Assembly: GCA_964622255.1 (NCBI GenBank)
Contig: CAZUPK010000005.1
Location: forward strand, 1 to 43,615
Origin: SZUA-1377 sp964622255
GTDB lineage: Bacteria > Campylobacterota > Campylobacteria > Campylobacterales > QNZT01
Length of the DNA: 43,615 nucleotides
Reading direction: 5' to 3'
Both the position numbers and the translations under genes were made by a program. Positions 25,532-34,201 of the stretch are shown here, piece by piece. Numbering within the stretch: position 1 is the stretch's first letter; each line of letters opens with the position of its first letter. The notes below the pieces were generated by a model. It saw only the letters and a program-made list of their open reading frames with translations, was not told where the DNA came from and searched no databases.

Positions 25532-26434
25532 CTATATGAAAAAAACAAACCTTACAAACAAAACTAAATATCCCAAAAATAAAACTGAAGTTGCAAAAGT
25601 TAAAAATGCAACTTTACTAGGTTTACACGAGTAAAGTGATGCTAGATTTACATTCATAACAGCTATAGGAACTATAAGTTCAAGCAGGATAATGTTGTAA
25701 ACAAATCTATCAAGTTCAAAAAGTTTTAAAAGTAATATGGAAACGATAGGTATGAAAACAAACTTAAAAATATCCACAGCCCAAAAAATTTTCCAATCTA
25801 GCTTTTCAAACTCTACTTTTCTTAAATACATACCAAAAATAAAAAGTTGGACAACCATAGTTGCATAAGCCCCCATCTTTAAAGGAAGTTCAAACTCTTT
25901 TGGATACTCAAAGTGATTTAAATCTAAAATCACTGCTATCATAACAAACCAAATAGCAGGAAGCTTAAAGATATTTTTTATCGACTCTTTTATGGAATAG
26001 TCGCCCAAAGAGTAGAAAAATACCCCTATGATATAGACTAAAAAGATATTTATGATATTTATAAAAGTGGTATATATAACACTCTCCTTTCCAAAAAGCA
26101 ATAGCCCTATCGGTATGCCAAGATTTCCGGTGTTTCCTATTATGGAAGTTACTATAAAGATACTTCTATCTTGTCTGTTGGAAAAAAATTTTGAAAAAAG
26201 ATATGCAAAAACAGATATAACTAAAACTATAAACAAAAATATCAAAGGAGCTTTTACTATCTTAAAGTCTATACCCTTTGAAGAAAATCCCCAAAGTATT
26301 AAAAAGGGTTGTAAAAAGTAGATGGATATCAAAACAAGAGTTTTTTCGTCAAGCCTATCTTTAAAACTATGTTTGGCAAAAAAGCCAAGCATAATAAAAA
26401 TATATATACTTAAAAGTGAAAAAAGTGTTTGCAT
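25532..26434 (-). CDS. AEC-family transporter (auxin efflux carrier type permease)
   Basis: A 300-aa integral membrane protein with about ten hydrophobic segments, beginning FSLLSIYIFIMLGFFAKHSF and including the conserved loop GNTGNLGIPIGLLLFG near residue 95, which is characteristic of the AEC (membrane transport protein, PF03547) family. Bacterial members move malate, malonate or other organic acids; the substrate here cannot be told. The ATG is one base from the stop of the upstream helicase gene, so it is translated from the guaB-helicase transcript. About 115 bp separate it from the convergent uvrA, with no clear terminator. Confidence 0.85.
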   Translation of the reverse strand: MQTLFSLLSIYIFIMLGFFAKHSFKDRLDEKTLVLISIYFLQPFLILWGFSSKGIDFKIVKAPLIFLFIVLVISVFAYLFSKFFSNRQDRSIFIVTSIIGNTGNLGIPIGLLLFGKESVIYTTFINIINIFLVYIIGVFFYSLGDYSIKESIKNIFKLPAIWFVMIAVILDLNHFEYPKEFELPLKMGAYATMVVQLFIFGMYLRKVEFEKLDWKIFWAVDIFKFVFIPIVSILLLKLFELDRFVYNIILLELIVPIAVMNVNLASLYSCKPSKVAFLTFATSVLFLGYLVLFVRFVFFI

Positions 26435-26435
26435 C

Positions 26436-29400
26436 CTAACTCTTTAACAGTTCTAATAACTCTTCACCTTTGAATATCTCTTTTTCATCTCTTTTAGTGC
26501 TATAAACACCTTCTCCTATTGCCTCCTTTTTCTTTTGTAACTCTATTATCTTTTGTTCTATTGTATTTTCTACTATTAGTTTATAAACAAAAACTGGTTT
26601 GTCTTGACCTATTCGATAAGCTCTATCTGTTGCTTGATTTTCTACAGCTGGATTCCACCACGGATCATAGTGGATAACACTATCTGCTTCTACTAGATTA
26701 AGTCCGACTCCTCCAGCTTTTAAGCTGATAAGAAAAAGATCTACTCCATCACTTTTAAACTTTTTGATTACCTCTTCTCTCTTTCTTGTTGCTCCTGTAA
26801 GTTTAACAAAAGAGATATTTTTTGCTTTTAACTCATTTTCTATGATAGTTAGCATAGATGTAAACTGGGAAAAAACAAGTATTTTTCTCTTTTCTTCTAT
26901 AAGTTTTTCTACCAATCCTAAAAAAAGTTCCATTTTTGCTGATTTTGTTACTTTCTTTGCCTCTGTTACTTTTAATAAAGATGGATCACAACAAACCTGT
27001 CTAAGTTTTAACAAAGCATCTAGTATAGTTATATGAGATCGACTTAAACCTTTAGAGGCTATCGCTTCTTTTACCTTTTTTTCCATTGTTATCCTGATAC
27101 TCTCATATAACTTCGCCTGAGAAGCTTCAAAGGTTGCATATTTTATTATCTCTGTTTTAGGTGGTAACTCCTTTGCAACCTCAGCTTTTGTTCTCCTTAA
27201 AATAAATGGTGCTACCTTTTTCCTTAAAAGTTCAGCTTTTGAAATAGAGTTGTCTTTTTCTATCGGTTTTTGATAATACTTTTTAAAAAAGCTGAGGCTT
27301 CCTAAAAATCCCGGCATCAAAAAGCTAAATATAGACCATAACTCTCCCAAGTGATTTTCTACCGGAGTTCCAGTAATGGCCAATCGATAAGAGCTTTTAA
27401 AAGATTTTATAGCATTTGCCATCTTTGTTTTTGGATTTTTTATCTTTTGAGCTTCATCCAAGATGACATAGCTAAACTCTTGCTTTTTAAGCTTTTCTTC
27501 ATCTCTAACAACTAACTGATAAGTTGTTAAGATAAGGTCATATTTTTTTATTTTTTTAAAATCCTTACTCCTATCTGCTCCATATAGAGTAAGATAGCTC
27601 AGATTTGGTGTAAATTTTTCTATCTCATCTTTCCAATTAAACAAAAGAGAGGTTGGCATTACTATAAGAGATGGTCTATCTAACTTTCCACTCTCTTTTA
27701 AACTTGCTAAAAAAGAGAGAGTTTGTATAGTTTTACCAAGTCCCATATCATCTGCCAAAATCCCACCAAACTTAAACTCGTGTAAAAAGTTTAACCAATC
27801 AACACCACTTTGTTGATACTCTCTTAAAGTGGCATTTAACATTTTTGGTTTTTCTACCCTCTTTATCCCATCAAATGTTTTTAGCTTTTTAGAAAGCTCT
27901 AAAAGCTCTTTTTCACCTTTAAAAACTATATCTTTGTCAAAATCAAAAACAAGATGAGCATCATAAGGAGCTATTTTTAAACTATTATCACTATTAACTC
28001 TGTCATATAACTCAAAAATAGTCCTTAAAATAGGTTTTATCTGCTTTGAAGGTATTTTTAAAAAATGATTTTTTTCAACTTCAACATTCAAAATCTCAGG
28101 CAAACTTTCTATATCATCAAATACATCAAAAATTTGACTTACTAGTGGAACAAGTGAGAGTTTCTTTTTCCCAAACTCTATATCAAAAGAAAGAGAAAAC
28201 CATCCATCATCATCCCTTTCGCTATCAACACTGATATTTTCGATATCTTCAAAAACATAATCAAAATTTTTTTGAAACTCTATCTTCCATCCATCTTTTT
28301 TTAACTCTTTTAACTCTTGATTTAAAAATCTATCCCAAGTAGATAAAAACTGTTGTCTATCATCACTTTTTGCTAAAAAACCAAACTCTTGCATCTGTGT
28401 TACAAAAGTATCAAAACCTATTCCCTTTAACCTATCTATCGCCTCTTGTTCAACTTTTAAATCCCTAACAATCTCTACCTTTTTATTATCAAGAAACTCT
28501 GATATGATCTCATCACCTGTAGTAGGTTTTATCGCATACTCTCCATATAAAAACCTAAGTATTATAAAAGAGAGATTTTCACTATAAATCTGCTCTAAAG
28601 CTACTGTCAGATGTGGCACAGGTTGCTCTTTTATCTTTTGAAGCTCTAACTCTTTTGGTAGGGGTATGGATGGTATAGAAAAAAATTTCGTAAGTTTTAT
28701 ATAAATATCAACTATATCTTTTTTAGAAATGCTAGGAGCATTTAAAAGATTTTCTAAAACATCTCCATTAATATCGCTTTTTAAACGGTATATCTTACCT
28801 TTTTTAACTACACATATTGGCTCAGTAGGAATCATAAAGAAGTCTTTAAGATTTGAACTTAATTTATAACCATTTTCAGACTTTTTCCACTCCAACTCTA
28901 ACTTAATCTCTTCATCCATAAAACTTAAAGGCTCATTATCATCTTTAAAAAATGCCCTTTTTGTCTTTACTAACCCTTCAAGTATAAAAAAACCTATCCT
29001 CCCTCTTAATACTTTGCTACAATAACCATCATATTTTGCTATTTTACCCTTTAGTAACTCTAAAACATATTCATCATCTTCATCTATAATATCATTATAA
29101 AGATAACCATATAATAAAGAGTCGAAGTTTTTTATATTAGTGCCTGATGACATTTTACCATTTTTCAAAAACTTACATTTATATATACTAATATCACATC
29201 GATTATGACTTTTATTTTTAAATAATCGATAAACCAAAAAATACTCACTATCTAGATATTGGTTGAGTAATTCATTACTATTTGCTATGCCAATAAGTCT
29301 TAACCATTCATCTACATCATCTTCTTTTTTGACTTTTAACTTAATCAACTTTAAAAGTGAAGCCGCCACATGTTTACAGTTATACCCAACAGGACAACTA

Positions 29401-29621
29401 CACCTTCCCTCTAAAATATATTTATTATTATATTTTTGAAGTATTATATTTTGAGTATAGTAACTATATTTTCCTCTAACCCTACTTTCTAACTCAATAA
29501 ACTCTTCATCCTCTTTTATAACTTCTATCGAAGTTACTCTTCCCTCTTTAAAATACTGTTCTCCTCTTGAAAAAAAACTATATCCAAAGAGAAATTGTAT
29601 ATCATTTTTTTTAAAATTCAT
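26436..29621 (-). CDS. SNF2/Rad54-family helicase with N-terminal SWIM zinc finger
   Basis: A 1061-aa ATP-dependent DNA translocase. The N-terminal SWIM finger is CSCPVGYNCKH near residue 75 (CxC...CxH). The SNF2 core covers about the last 470 residues: motif I ADDMGLGKTIQT, motif II as ILDEAQKIKNP, motif III AITGTPVENHLGELW, and the C-terminal helicase motifs LISLKAGGVGLNL and YDPWWNPAVENQATDRAYRIGQ. The region between is a family-typical extension with no clear motif. ATG overlaps the guaB stop (ATGA). Proteins of this layout are widespread in bacteria and act on protein-DNA complexes, perhaps RNA polymerase; the role here is not known. No nuclease or methylase partner is adjacent. Confidence 0.92.
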   Translation of the reverse strand: MNFKKNDIQFLFGYSFFSRGEQYFKEGRVTSIEVIKEDEEFIELESRVRGKYSYYTQNIILQKYNNKYILEGRCSCPVGYNCKHVAASLLKLIKLKVKKEDDVDEWLRLIGIANSNELLNQYLDSEYFLVYRLFKNKSHNRCDISIYKCKFLKNGKMSSGTNIKNFDSLLYGYLYNDIIDEDDEYVLELLKGKIAKYDGYCSKVLRGRIGFFILEGLVKTKRAFFKDDNEPLSFMDEEIKLELEWKKSENGYKLSSNLKDFFMIPTEPICVVKKGKIYRLKSDINGDVLENLLNAPSISKKDIVDIYIKLTKFFSIPSIPLPKELELQKIKEQPVPHLTVALEQIYSENLSFIILRFLYGEYAIKPTTGDEIISEFLDNKKVEIVRDLKVEQEAIDRLKGIGFDTFVTQMQEFGFLAKSDDRQQFLSTWDRFLNQELKELKKDGWKIEFQKNFDYVFEDIENISVDSERDDDGWFSLSFDIEFGKKKLSLVPLVSQIFDVFDDIESLPEILNVEVEKNHFLKIPSKQIKPILRTIFELYDRVNSDNSLKIAPYDAHLVFDFDKDIVFKGEKELLELSKKLKTFDGIKRVEKPKMLNATLREYQQSGVDWLNFLHEFKFGGILADDMGLGKTIQTLSFLASLKESGKLDRPSLIVMPTSLLFNWKDEIEKFTPNLSYLTLYGADRSKDFKKIKKYDLILTTYQLVVRDEEKLKKQEFSYVILDEAQKIKNPKTKMANAIKSFKSSYRLAITGTPVENHLGELWSIFSFLMPGFLGSLSFFKKYYQKPIEKDNSISKAELLRKKVAPFILRRTKAEVAKELPPKTEIIKYATFEASQAKLYESIRITMEKKVKEAIASKGLSRSHITILDALLKLRQVCCDPSLLKVTEAKKVTKSAKMELFLGLVEKLIEEKRKILVFSQFTSMLTIIENELKAKNISFVKLTGATRKREEVIKKFKSDGVDLFLISLKAGGVGLNLVEADSVIHYDPWWNPAVENQATDRAYRIGQDKPVFVYKLIVENTIEQKIIELQKKKEAIGEGVYSTKRDEKEIFKGEELLELLKS

Positions 29622-31063
29622 AGGTGGTAGTTTGGAGCCTCTTTTGTTATAGTTACATCGTGAACATGGCTCTCTTTTAACCCTGCACTTGTTATCTCAA
29701 CAAACTCTGCTTTTTCTTGAAAAGTAGGTATATTTTCAGCTCCGACATAACCCATAGAGGCTCTAAGTCCTCCCACAAGTTGATGTATAACTTGACTCAT
29801 CTTTCCTCTATAAGGAACCATCCCCTCTATACCTTCTGGGACTAACTTATCAGTGGCAGTTCCCTCTTGAAAATATCTATCGTTACTTCCCTTTTGCATA
29901 GCACCAATACTTCCCATACCTCTATAACTTTTATACTGTCTTCCTTGATACATAATAACATCTCCAGGAGATTCCTCAGTTCCTGCTAACAAACTTCCAA
30001 TCATAACACAACTTGCTCCAACGGCTAAAGCCTTTGCAACATCTCCAGAGTATTTTATACCACCATCAGCGATGATAGGAACTCCCATCTCTTTACCCAT
30101 TTTTGCACAGCTTTCTATTGCAGTTATCTGTGGAACTCCAACTCCTGCAACTATCCTTGTAGTGCATATACTTCCCGGACCTATACCAACTTTTACCGCA
30201 TCTGCCCCAGCTTCTGCTAAAGCTTTTACAGCCTCAGGTGTTGCTACATTTCCAGCTATAACATCCACATTAAATTTTGCTTTTATCTCTTTTACAGTGT
30301 CTATGATACCTTTTGAGTGTCCGTGAGCAGAGTCTAAAACTAAAACATCAACTCCAGCTTCAATCAAAGCTCTTGCTCTATCTAACTGACCCACTCCGAC
30401 AGCTGCACCAACCCCTAATCTTCCAAATCTGTCTTTAAATGAGTTAGGAAACTCTTTTCTTTTTTTCAGATCTTTTATAGTGATAAGTCCAGCTAATTTT
30501 CCTTCACTATCAACTAGTGGAAGCTTTTCTATTTTATTTGTATGAAAAATCTCTTCTGCATCATCTAAAGATATACCATAAGAAGCTGTTATAAGTGGTG
30601 CTTTAGTCATAACATCTTCAACTTTTATATTCATATCACTTTCAAATCTTAAATCTCTATTTGTAAGTATTCCAACCAACTCACCACCATCATTTACAAC
30701 CGGAAAACCTGAAATTTTATACTCTTTCATCAAAGCTTCAGCTTCTATTAAAGTTGAATTTGGTTTTAAATGAATTGGTTCATTAATAACTCCACTTTCA
30801 CTCTTTTTTACTCGTATTACCTCTTTTACTTGAGATGGTATATCCATATTTTTATGAATGATACCTATACCACCAAGTCTAGCCATTTTTATAGCAGCTT
30901 GATGCTCTGTAACAGTATCCATTGCCGCACTTACAAAGGGAATATTTAGTGAGACATTTTTTGTAAGTTTTGTTCTTATATCTACCTCTTTTGGTAAAAC
31001 CTCAGAATACTGAGGAACCAATAACACATCTTCAAAAGTTAATGCTCTAGCCCTTATCTTCAC
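29618..31063 (-). CDS. guaB: Inosine-5'-monophosphate dehydrogenase
   Basis: NAD-dependent oxidation of IMP to XMP, the committed step to GMP. The 481-aa protein has the split barrel (TFEDVLLVPQYSEVLP at the N-terminus), two CBS domains inserted at about residues 95-205 (PVVNDGGELVGILTNRDLR and LPLVDSEGKLAGLITIKDL), the catalytic loop GIGPGSICTTRI with the nucleophile Cys, and the flap with RGMGS...YRYF-type sequence (GSNDRYFQEG). It starts three bases after the gatA stop on the same strand and overlaps the helicase gene by 4 bp, so gatA-guaB-helicase-AEC form one run. Confidence 0.97.
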   Translation of the reverse strand: MKIRARALTFEDVLLVPQYSEVLPKEVDIRTKLTKNVSLNIPFVSAAMDTVTEHQAAIKMARLGGIGIIHKNMDIPSQVKEVIRVKKSESGVINEPIHLKPNSTLIEAEALMKEYKISGFPVVNDGGELVGILTNRDLRFESDMNIKVEDVMTKAPLITASYGISLDDAEEIFHTNKIEKLPLVDSEGKLAGLITIKDLKKRKEFPNSFKDRFGRLGVGAAVGVGQLDRARALIEAGVDVLVLDSAHGHSKGIIDTVKEIKAKFNVDVIAGNVATPEAVKALAEAGADAVKVGIGPGSICTTRIVAGVGVPQITAIESCAKMGKEMGVPIIADGGIKYSGDVAKALAVGASCVMIGSLLAGTEESPGDVIMYQGRQYKSYRGMGSIGAMQKGSNDRYFQEGTATDKLVPEGIEGMVPYRGKMSQVIHQLVGGLRASMGYVGAENIPTFQEKAEFVEITSAGLKESHVHDVTITKEAPNYHL

Positions 31064-31066
31064 TTA

Positions 31067-32431
31067 TTATCCTTTATAATTTATGGTTTTCTCTAAACTC
31101 ATAGCACCATCAAACATTGTCTGCTCATCAAATGCCTTTGCTATAAACTGTCCACCTATTGGAAGTCCGCTACTACTCTTTCCTATCGGAAGTGATATAG
31201 CAGGAAGTCCGACTAAGTTTACTGCTATCGTATAAATATCACTAAGATACATTTGCAAAGGATCTTTTTTACTTCCAAACTCAAAGGCCACAGTTGGAGT
31301 AACCGGAGTATATATAAGATTAGCCTCCTTAAAAATCTCTTCAAACTGCTCTTTTATCAAATGTCTTGCCTTTTGAGCTTTTATATAGTAAGCATCATAA
31401 TATCCACTACTTAAAACAAAAGTTCCAAGAAGTATCCTCCTTTTTACCTCATCACCAAAGCCCTCTCCTCTTGTATTTAGATAGATATCTTTTAAATTAT
31501 CCGCTTTAGCTCTATTTCCATATCTAACACCATCATACCTACTTAAGTTTGCACTAGCTTCGGCAGTTGCTAAAATATAGTAAGTTGCAACATCATATTT
31601 TGAATTTATCATATTTTTGTAAATTATCTTATGTCCGGCTTCTTCTAAAGCCTTTATAGAGTTTAATATCTCTTTTTTTACCTCATCTTCTGCCTCATCT
31701 ATATAGTTTTGAATAACTGCGATAGTTAGTTTTCTATCACTATCTAACTTATCACTTATTTTTTGATGAGAAATATTTACACTCGTAGAATCTTTTGGAT
31801 CATATCCAGCTATAATATCATAAAGTATTGCAGCATCTTCAATATTTTGAGCAATTGGACCTATTTGATCTAAACTGCTTGAAAAAGCACTAAGGCCATA
31901 TCGGCTTACTTTTCCATATGTTGGTTTCATTCCAACGCAACCACAAAAAGCAGCAGGCTGTCTTATACTGCCACCTGTATCACTTCCAAGTGCAGCTATA
32001 GCTATACCACCACCTACGACAGCAGCACTACCGCCACTACTTCCTCCAGGAACTCTTGAGTTATTGTGAGGGTTTAGTGTTTTGCCATAAAAGGATGTTT
32101 CAGTAGAACTTCCCATTGCAAACTCATCCATATTACATCTACCAAATGCACTTAGACCATTTGCTAACATCTTATCTATAACGGTTGCATTGTATGGTGC
32201 TTTATATCCTTGAAGTATTTTTGAAGCACAAGTAATATCCCAACCTTTTACTTGGATATTGTCTTTAATAGCGATAGGAACACCATCTCCTAACTCAGCT
32301 AACTCTCCACCTGTCAACTGCTCAACATAGGCTCCTAACTCTTTTTTCTCTTGGATTCTTTTCCTTAACTCCTTTTTTAACTCCTTTATCTCTTCCTTAG
32401 ATAAAGTCAAAGCCTCTTTAAGTGTTATCAA
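31067..32431 (-). CDS. gatA: Aspartyl/glutamyl-tRNA(Asn/Gln) amidotransferase subunit A
   Basis: Amidase subunit of GatCAB, which makes Gln-tRNA and Asn-tRNA by amidating mischarged tRNAs. The 454-aa protein carries the amidase signature region: catalytic Lys in AIKDNIQV, and the Ser-cisSer-Lys triad segment VPGGSSGGSAAVV followed by GSDTGGSIRQPAAFCG. The start is TTG at 32431 (MITLKEALTLSKEEI), matching the family N-terminus; its AGGGG ribosome site lies six bases upstream within the arm of a stable hairpin. Hsp20 is upstream on the same strand; guaB follows after 3 bp. GatB and GatC are not in the window. Confidence 0.96.
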   Translation of the reverse strand: MITLKEALTLSKEEIKELKKELRKRIQEKKELGAYVEQLTGGELAELGDGVPIAIKDNIQVKGWDITCASKILQGYKAPYNATVIDKMLANGLSAFGRCNMDEFAMGSSTETSFYGKTLNPHNNSRVPGGSSGGSAAVVGGGIAIAALGSDTGGSIRQPAAFCGCVGMKPTYGKVSRYGLSAFSSSLDQIGPIAQNIEDAAILYDIIAGYDPKDSTSVNISHQKISDKLDSDRKLTIAVIQNYIDEAEDEVKKEILNSIKALEEAGHKIIYKNMINSKYDVATYYILATAEASANLSRYDGVRYGNRAKADNLKDIYLNTRGEGFGDEVKRRILLGTFVLSSGYYDAYYIKAQKARHLIKEQFEEIFKEANLIYTPVTPTVAFEFGSKKDPLQMYLSDIYTIAVNLVGLPAISLPIGKSSSGLPIGGQFIAKAFDEQTMFDGAMSLEKTINYKG

Positions 32432-32436
32432 ATAAT

Positions 32437-32460
32437 GCCCCTAAATAATAATTTAGGGAC
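32437..32460 (-). promoter_or_regulatory. Hairpin containing the gatA Shine-Dalgarno sequence
   Basis: Perfect 8-bp stem CCCTAAAT (32439-32446) / ATTTAGGG (32451-32458) with loop AATA. Read on the minus strand, the 3' arm supplies the AGGGG that precedes the gatA TTG by six bases. No T-run follows in the direction of transcription, so a simple terminator for hsp20 is less likely than an SD-sequestering or processing stem. Confidence 0.5.
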
Positions 32461-32485
32461 ATTTTATCGAAAGTTTGATAAAAAG

Positions 32486-32920
32486 TTATTTTATCTCTAT
32501 TCTTTTTTTCTTATCCTCTTTTTTTACTTTTGGAAGCTCTACTTCTAAAACTCCATTTTTATTTTCAGCTTTGATATTTTCTACATCTATATCTTCCGGT
32601 AGTCTAAAACTTCTTTCAAATTTACCAAAGCTACTTTCTATCTTATAATAGTCTTTATCTTTTATCTCTTGTTTAAACTTTCTCTCACCAGATATTGTCA
32701 AAACCCCATCACTGACATCCACACTGATATCCTCTTTCTTTACACCCGGTAAATCAACCTCTATATGATAAGCCTTACCATCCTCCCTTGTATTTACCAC
32801 AGGAACAAAGCTAGAAATGCTCCCATCGTTTGAAGCTGGAGCAACAGTTGGATATGCATTAAATATTCTATCTTCCAATTTTTTTATCTCTGCAAATGGA
32901 TCAAATCTTGTAATCATCAT
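32486..32920 (-). CDS. Small heat shock protein, Hsp20/alpha-crystallin family
   Basis: ATP-independent chaperone that holds unfolding proteins. The 144-aa protein has a short N-terminal arm (FDPFAEIKKLEDRIFNAYP), an alpha-crystallin domain at about residues 42-130 (YHIEVDLPGVKKEDISVDV, the loop FGKFERSFRLPEDID, and GVLEVELPKVKKED), and an IEI-type C-terminal tail (KKRIEIK). Its promoter is close to the sigma-70 consensus and is followed by a perfect dyad in the leader. AAGGAG lies at good spacing before the ATG. Confidence 0.95.
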   Translation of the reverse strand: MMITRFDPFAEIKKLEDRIFNAYPTVAPASNDGSISSFVPVVNTREDGKAYHIEVDLPGVKKEDISVDVSDGVLTISGERKFKQEIKDKDYYKIESSFGKFERSFRLPEDIDVENIKAENKNGVLEVELPKVKKEDKKKRIEIK

Positions 32921-32943
32921 AGTTAACTCCTTTTCAGTAAATT

Positions 32944-32968
32944 AAGTTGATATGATTAGTATCAACTT
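32944..32968 (-). promoter_or_regulatory. Perfect dyad in the hsp20 leader
   Basis: AAGTTGATA (32944-32952) and TATCAACTT (32960-32968) form a 9-bp perfect inverted repeat with a 7-base spacer. It begins about 10 bp downstream of the -10 box, so it overlaps or follows the start of transcription. It is not a CIRCE element. It could be a repressor operator or a 5'-UTR hairpin. Confidence 0.55.
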
Positions 32969-32978
32969 TTATGAGTGT

Positions 32979-33007
32979 ATTATACATTATAAAAATAAAT
33001 TTGTCAA
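32979..33007 (-). promoter_or_regulatory. Near-consensus sigma-70 promoter of hsp20
   Basis: On the minus strand: TTGACA (33007-33002), 17-bp spacer, TATAAT (32984-32979). Both boxes are perfect consensus, which is unusual in this AT-rich genome where the -35 box is generally weak. A gene with so strong a promoter would be expected to need repression. Confidence 0.8.
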
Positions 33008-33164
33008 GAGTTTTTTTGGGGGAAATTTTTATTTTCTTAAGAGTTTTTTAATAATCTTTCGGAGTTTTTGAAAAAAATTCTCCTTAATGTGGTAGTTTTC
33101 TCTAACATTTTGCAAAGTAATATCTATATAAAATTTAGATTTTTTTATCTTAGACGGAAAAAAC

Positions 33165-34199
33165 TCATTGCTCTCCATCCAAAATCCTCTCTATTTCTTG
33201 CATTGCTTGATCATTTTTTAATAAAAATTTTATCTCTATTCTTCTTGATGCATCTTTATCCTCTTTACCATTTTCATCAAGTATAGGATCAAGATAGCTT
33301 CTTCCACTTGCCAAGATATATTTTTTTATATTGTAGTCTTTTGCCATTTTTAGAGAAAGCAAATAATTCATAACAGAGTATGCTCTAGCTTGTGATAGAT
33401 TCAGATTATATAAAAAATTACCATCACTATCAGTATGTCCTTCGATGATGATTTTATCAAGATGAGATTTTATCTCAGGGTTTACGATTAAAGTTAAGAT
33501 ATATCTTTCAAAAACCTCTTTTAACTCTTTTTTAGCCTCATCCTTCAAAACTGCTTTATCTTTATCAAAAAGGATATTTGATGATATTCTTAAAGCGCCA
33601 CTTTTATCAAGTTTCACTCTATTTCCAAGTGCCTCTTTTAAAACACCTATGATCTTTATTTTTATACCTGTTAGATTTTTTATCCTCTCCTTAGTAGTTT
33701 TTAAATCAGCAATAAGAGTTTCATATCTGTTTTCTCTATCTTTTAGTTTTGCAAAAAGAGCTACAAGTTGTTCATCTTTAAGTTTTATAGTGCTGTTAGC
33801 ATCAGAAAGTTGATTTGAAAGTATTAAGATATTACCTTTATACCTTTTTATATCCAAATCTTTTCTTATTAACTTTGTTTGCAAAGTTTTTGCAGTTGTT
33901 TGAAGCAAAACTATTTTTTTTGATAGATTGGATATATAAGTTTTTTTTTCTAAAAGCAACAATTTTAATCGTTTAATCTCCTCATCTTTCAAAGTTAAAA
34001 GTGATTTAGTGCTATAGAGGTCTTCCCTTTTTTTCTCTAATTCACTCTTTGTTGATGAAAGATTTGATTTTAGGAGTACCGATTTTACTACAATAGCACC
34101 TATCAATAGTATAAAAACAAATAACAAACCAGCCATCAAATCAGCATAAGAAATCCAAAAGTTTGTATTTTCCTCTATTTTTTTATTTCTATTAAACAT
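33165..34199 (-). CDS. MotB/OmpA-like membrane protein
   Basis: A 344-aa protein with a short cytoplasmic start, one membrane helix at about residues 16-38 (FWISYADLMAGLLFVFILL) carrying the Asp (Asp21 area) that in MotB-type stators conducts ions, a long coiled coil (about 45-170), and a C-terminal OmpA/MotB peptidoglycan-binding domain (IIIEGHTDSDGNFLYNLNLS, then ASRRIEIKFLL). It follows the MotA/ExbB-like gene by 2 bp on the same strand. The pair therefore resembles a stator or energy-transducing complex. No flagellar genes are near, so it is probably not the flagellar stator. Confidence 0.85.
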   Translation of the reverse strand: MFNRNKKIEENTNFWISYADLMAGLLFVFILLIGAIVVKSVLLKSNLSSTKSELEKKREDLYSTKSLLTLKDEEIKRLKLLLLEKKTYISNLSKKIVLLQTTAKTLQTKLIRKDLDIKRYKGNILILSNQLSDANSTIKLKDEQLVALFAKLKDRENRYETLIADLKTTKERIKNLTGIKIKIIGVLKEALGNRVKLDKSGALRISSNILFDKDKAVLKDEAKKELKEVFERYILTLIVNPEIKSHLDKIIIEGHTDSDGNFLYNLNLSQARAYSVMNYLLSLKMAKDYNIKKYILASGRSYLDPILDENGKEDKDASRRIEIKFLLKNDQAMQEIERILDGEQ

Positions 34200-34201
34200 C
34201 T

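Noticed and set aside
33010..33164. Terminator in the gap between the MotB-like gene and hsp20
   Set aside because: The GGAG...CTCC stem near 33061-33083 has mismatched A/T interior pairs and could not be supported as a stable hairpin.
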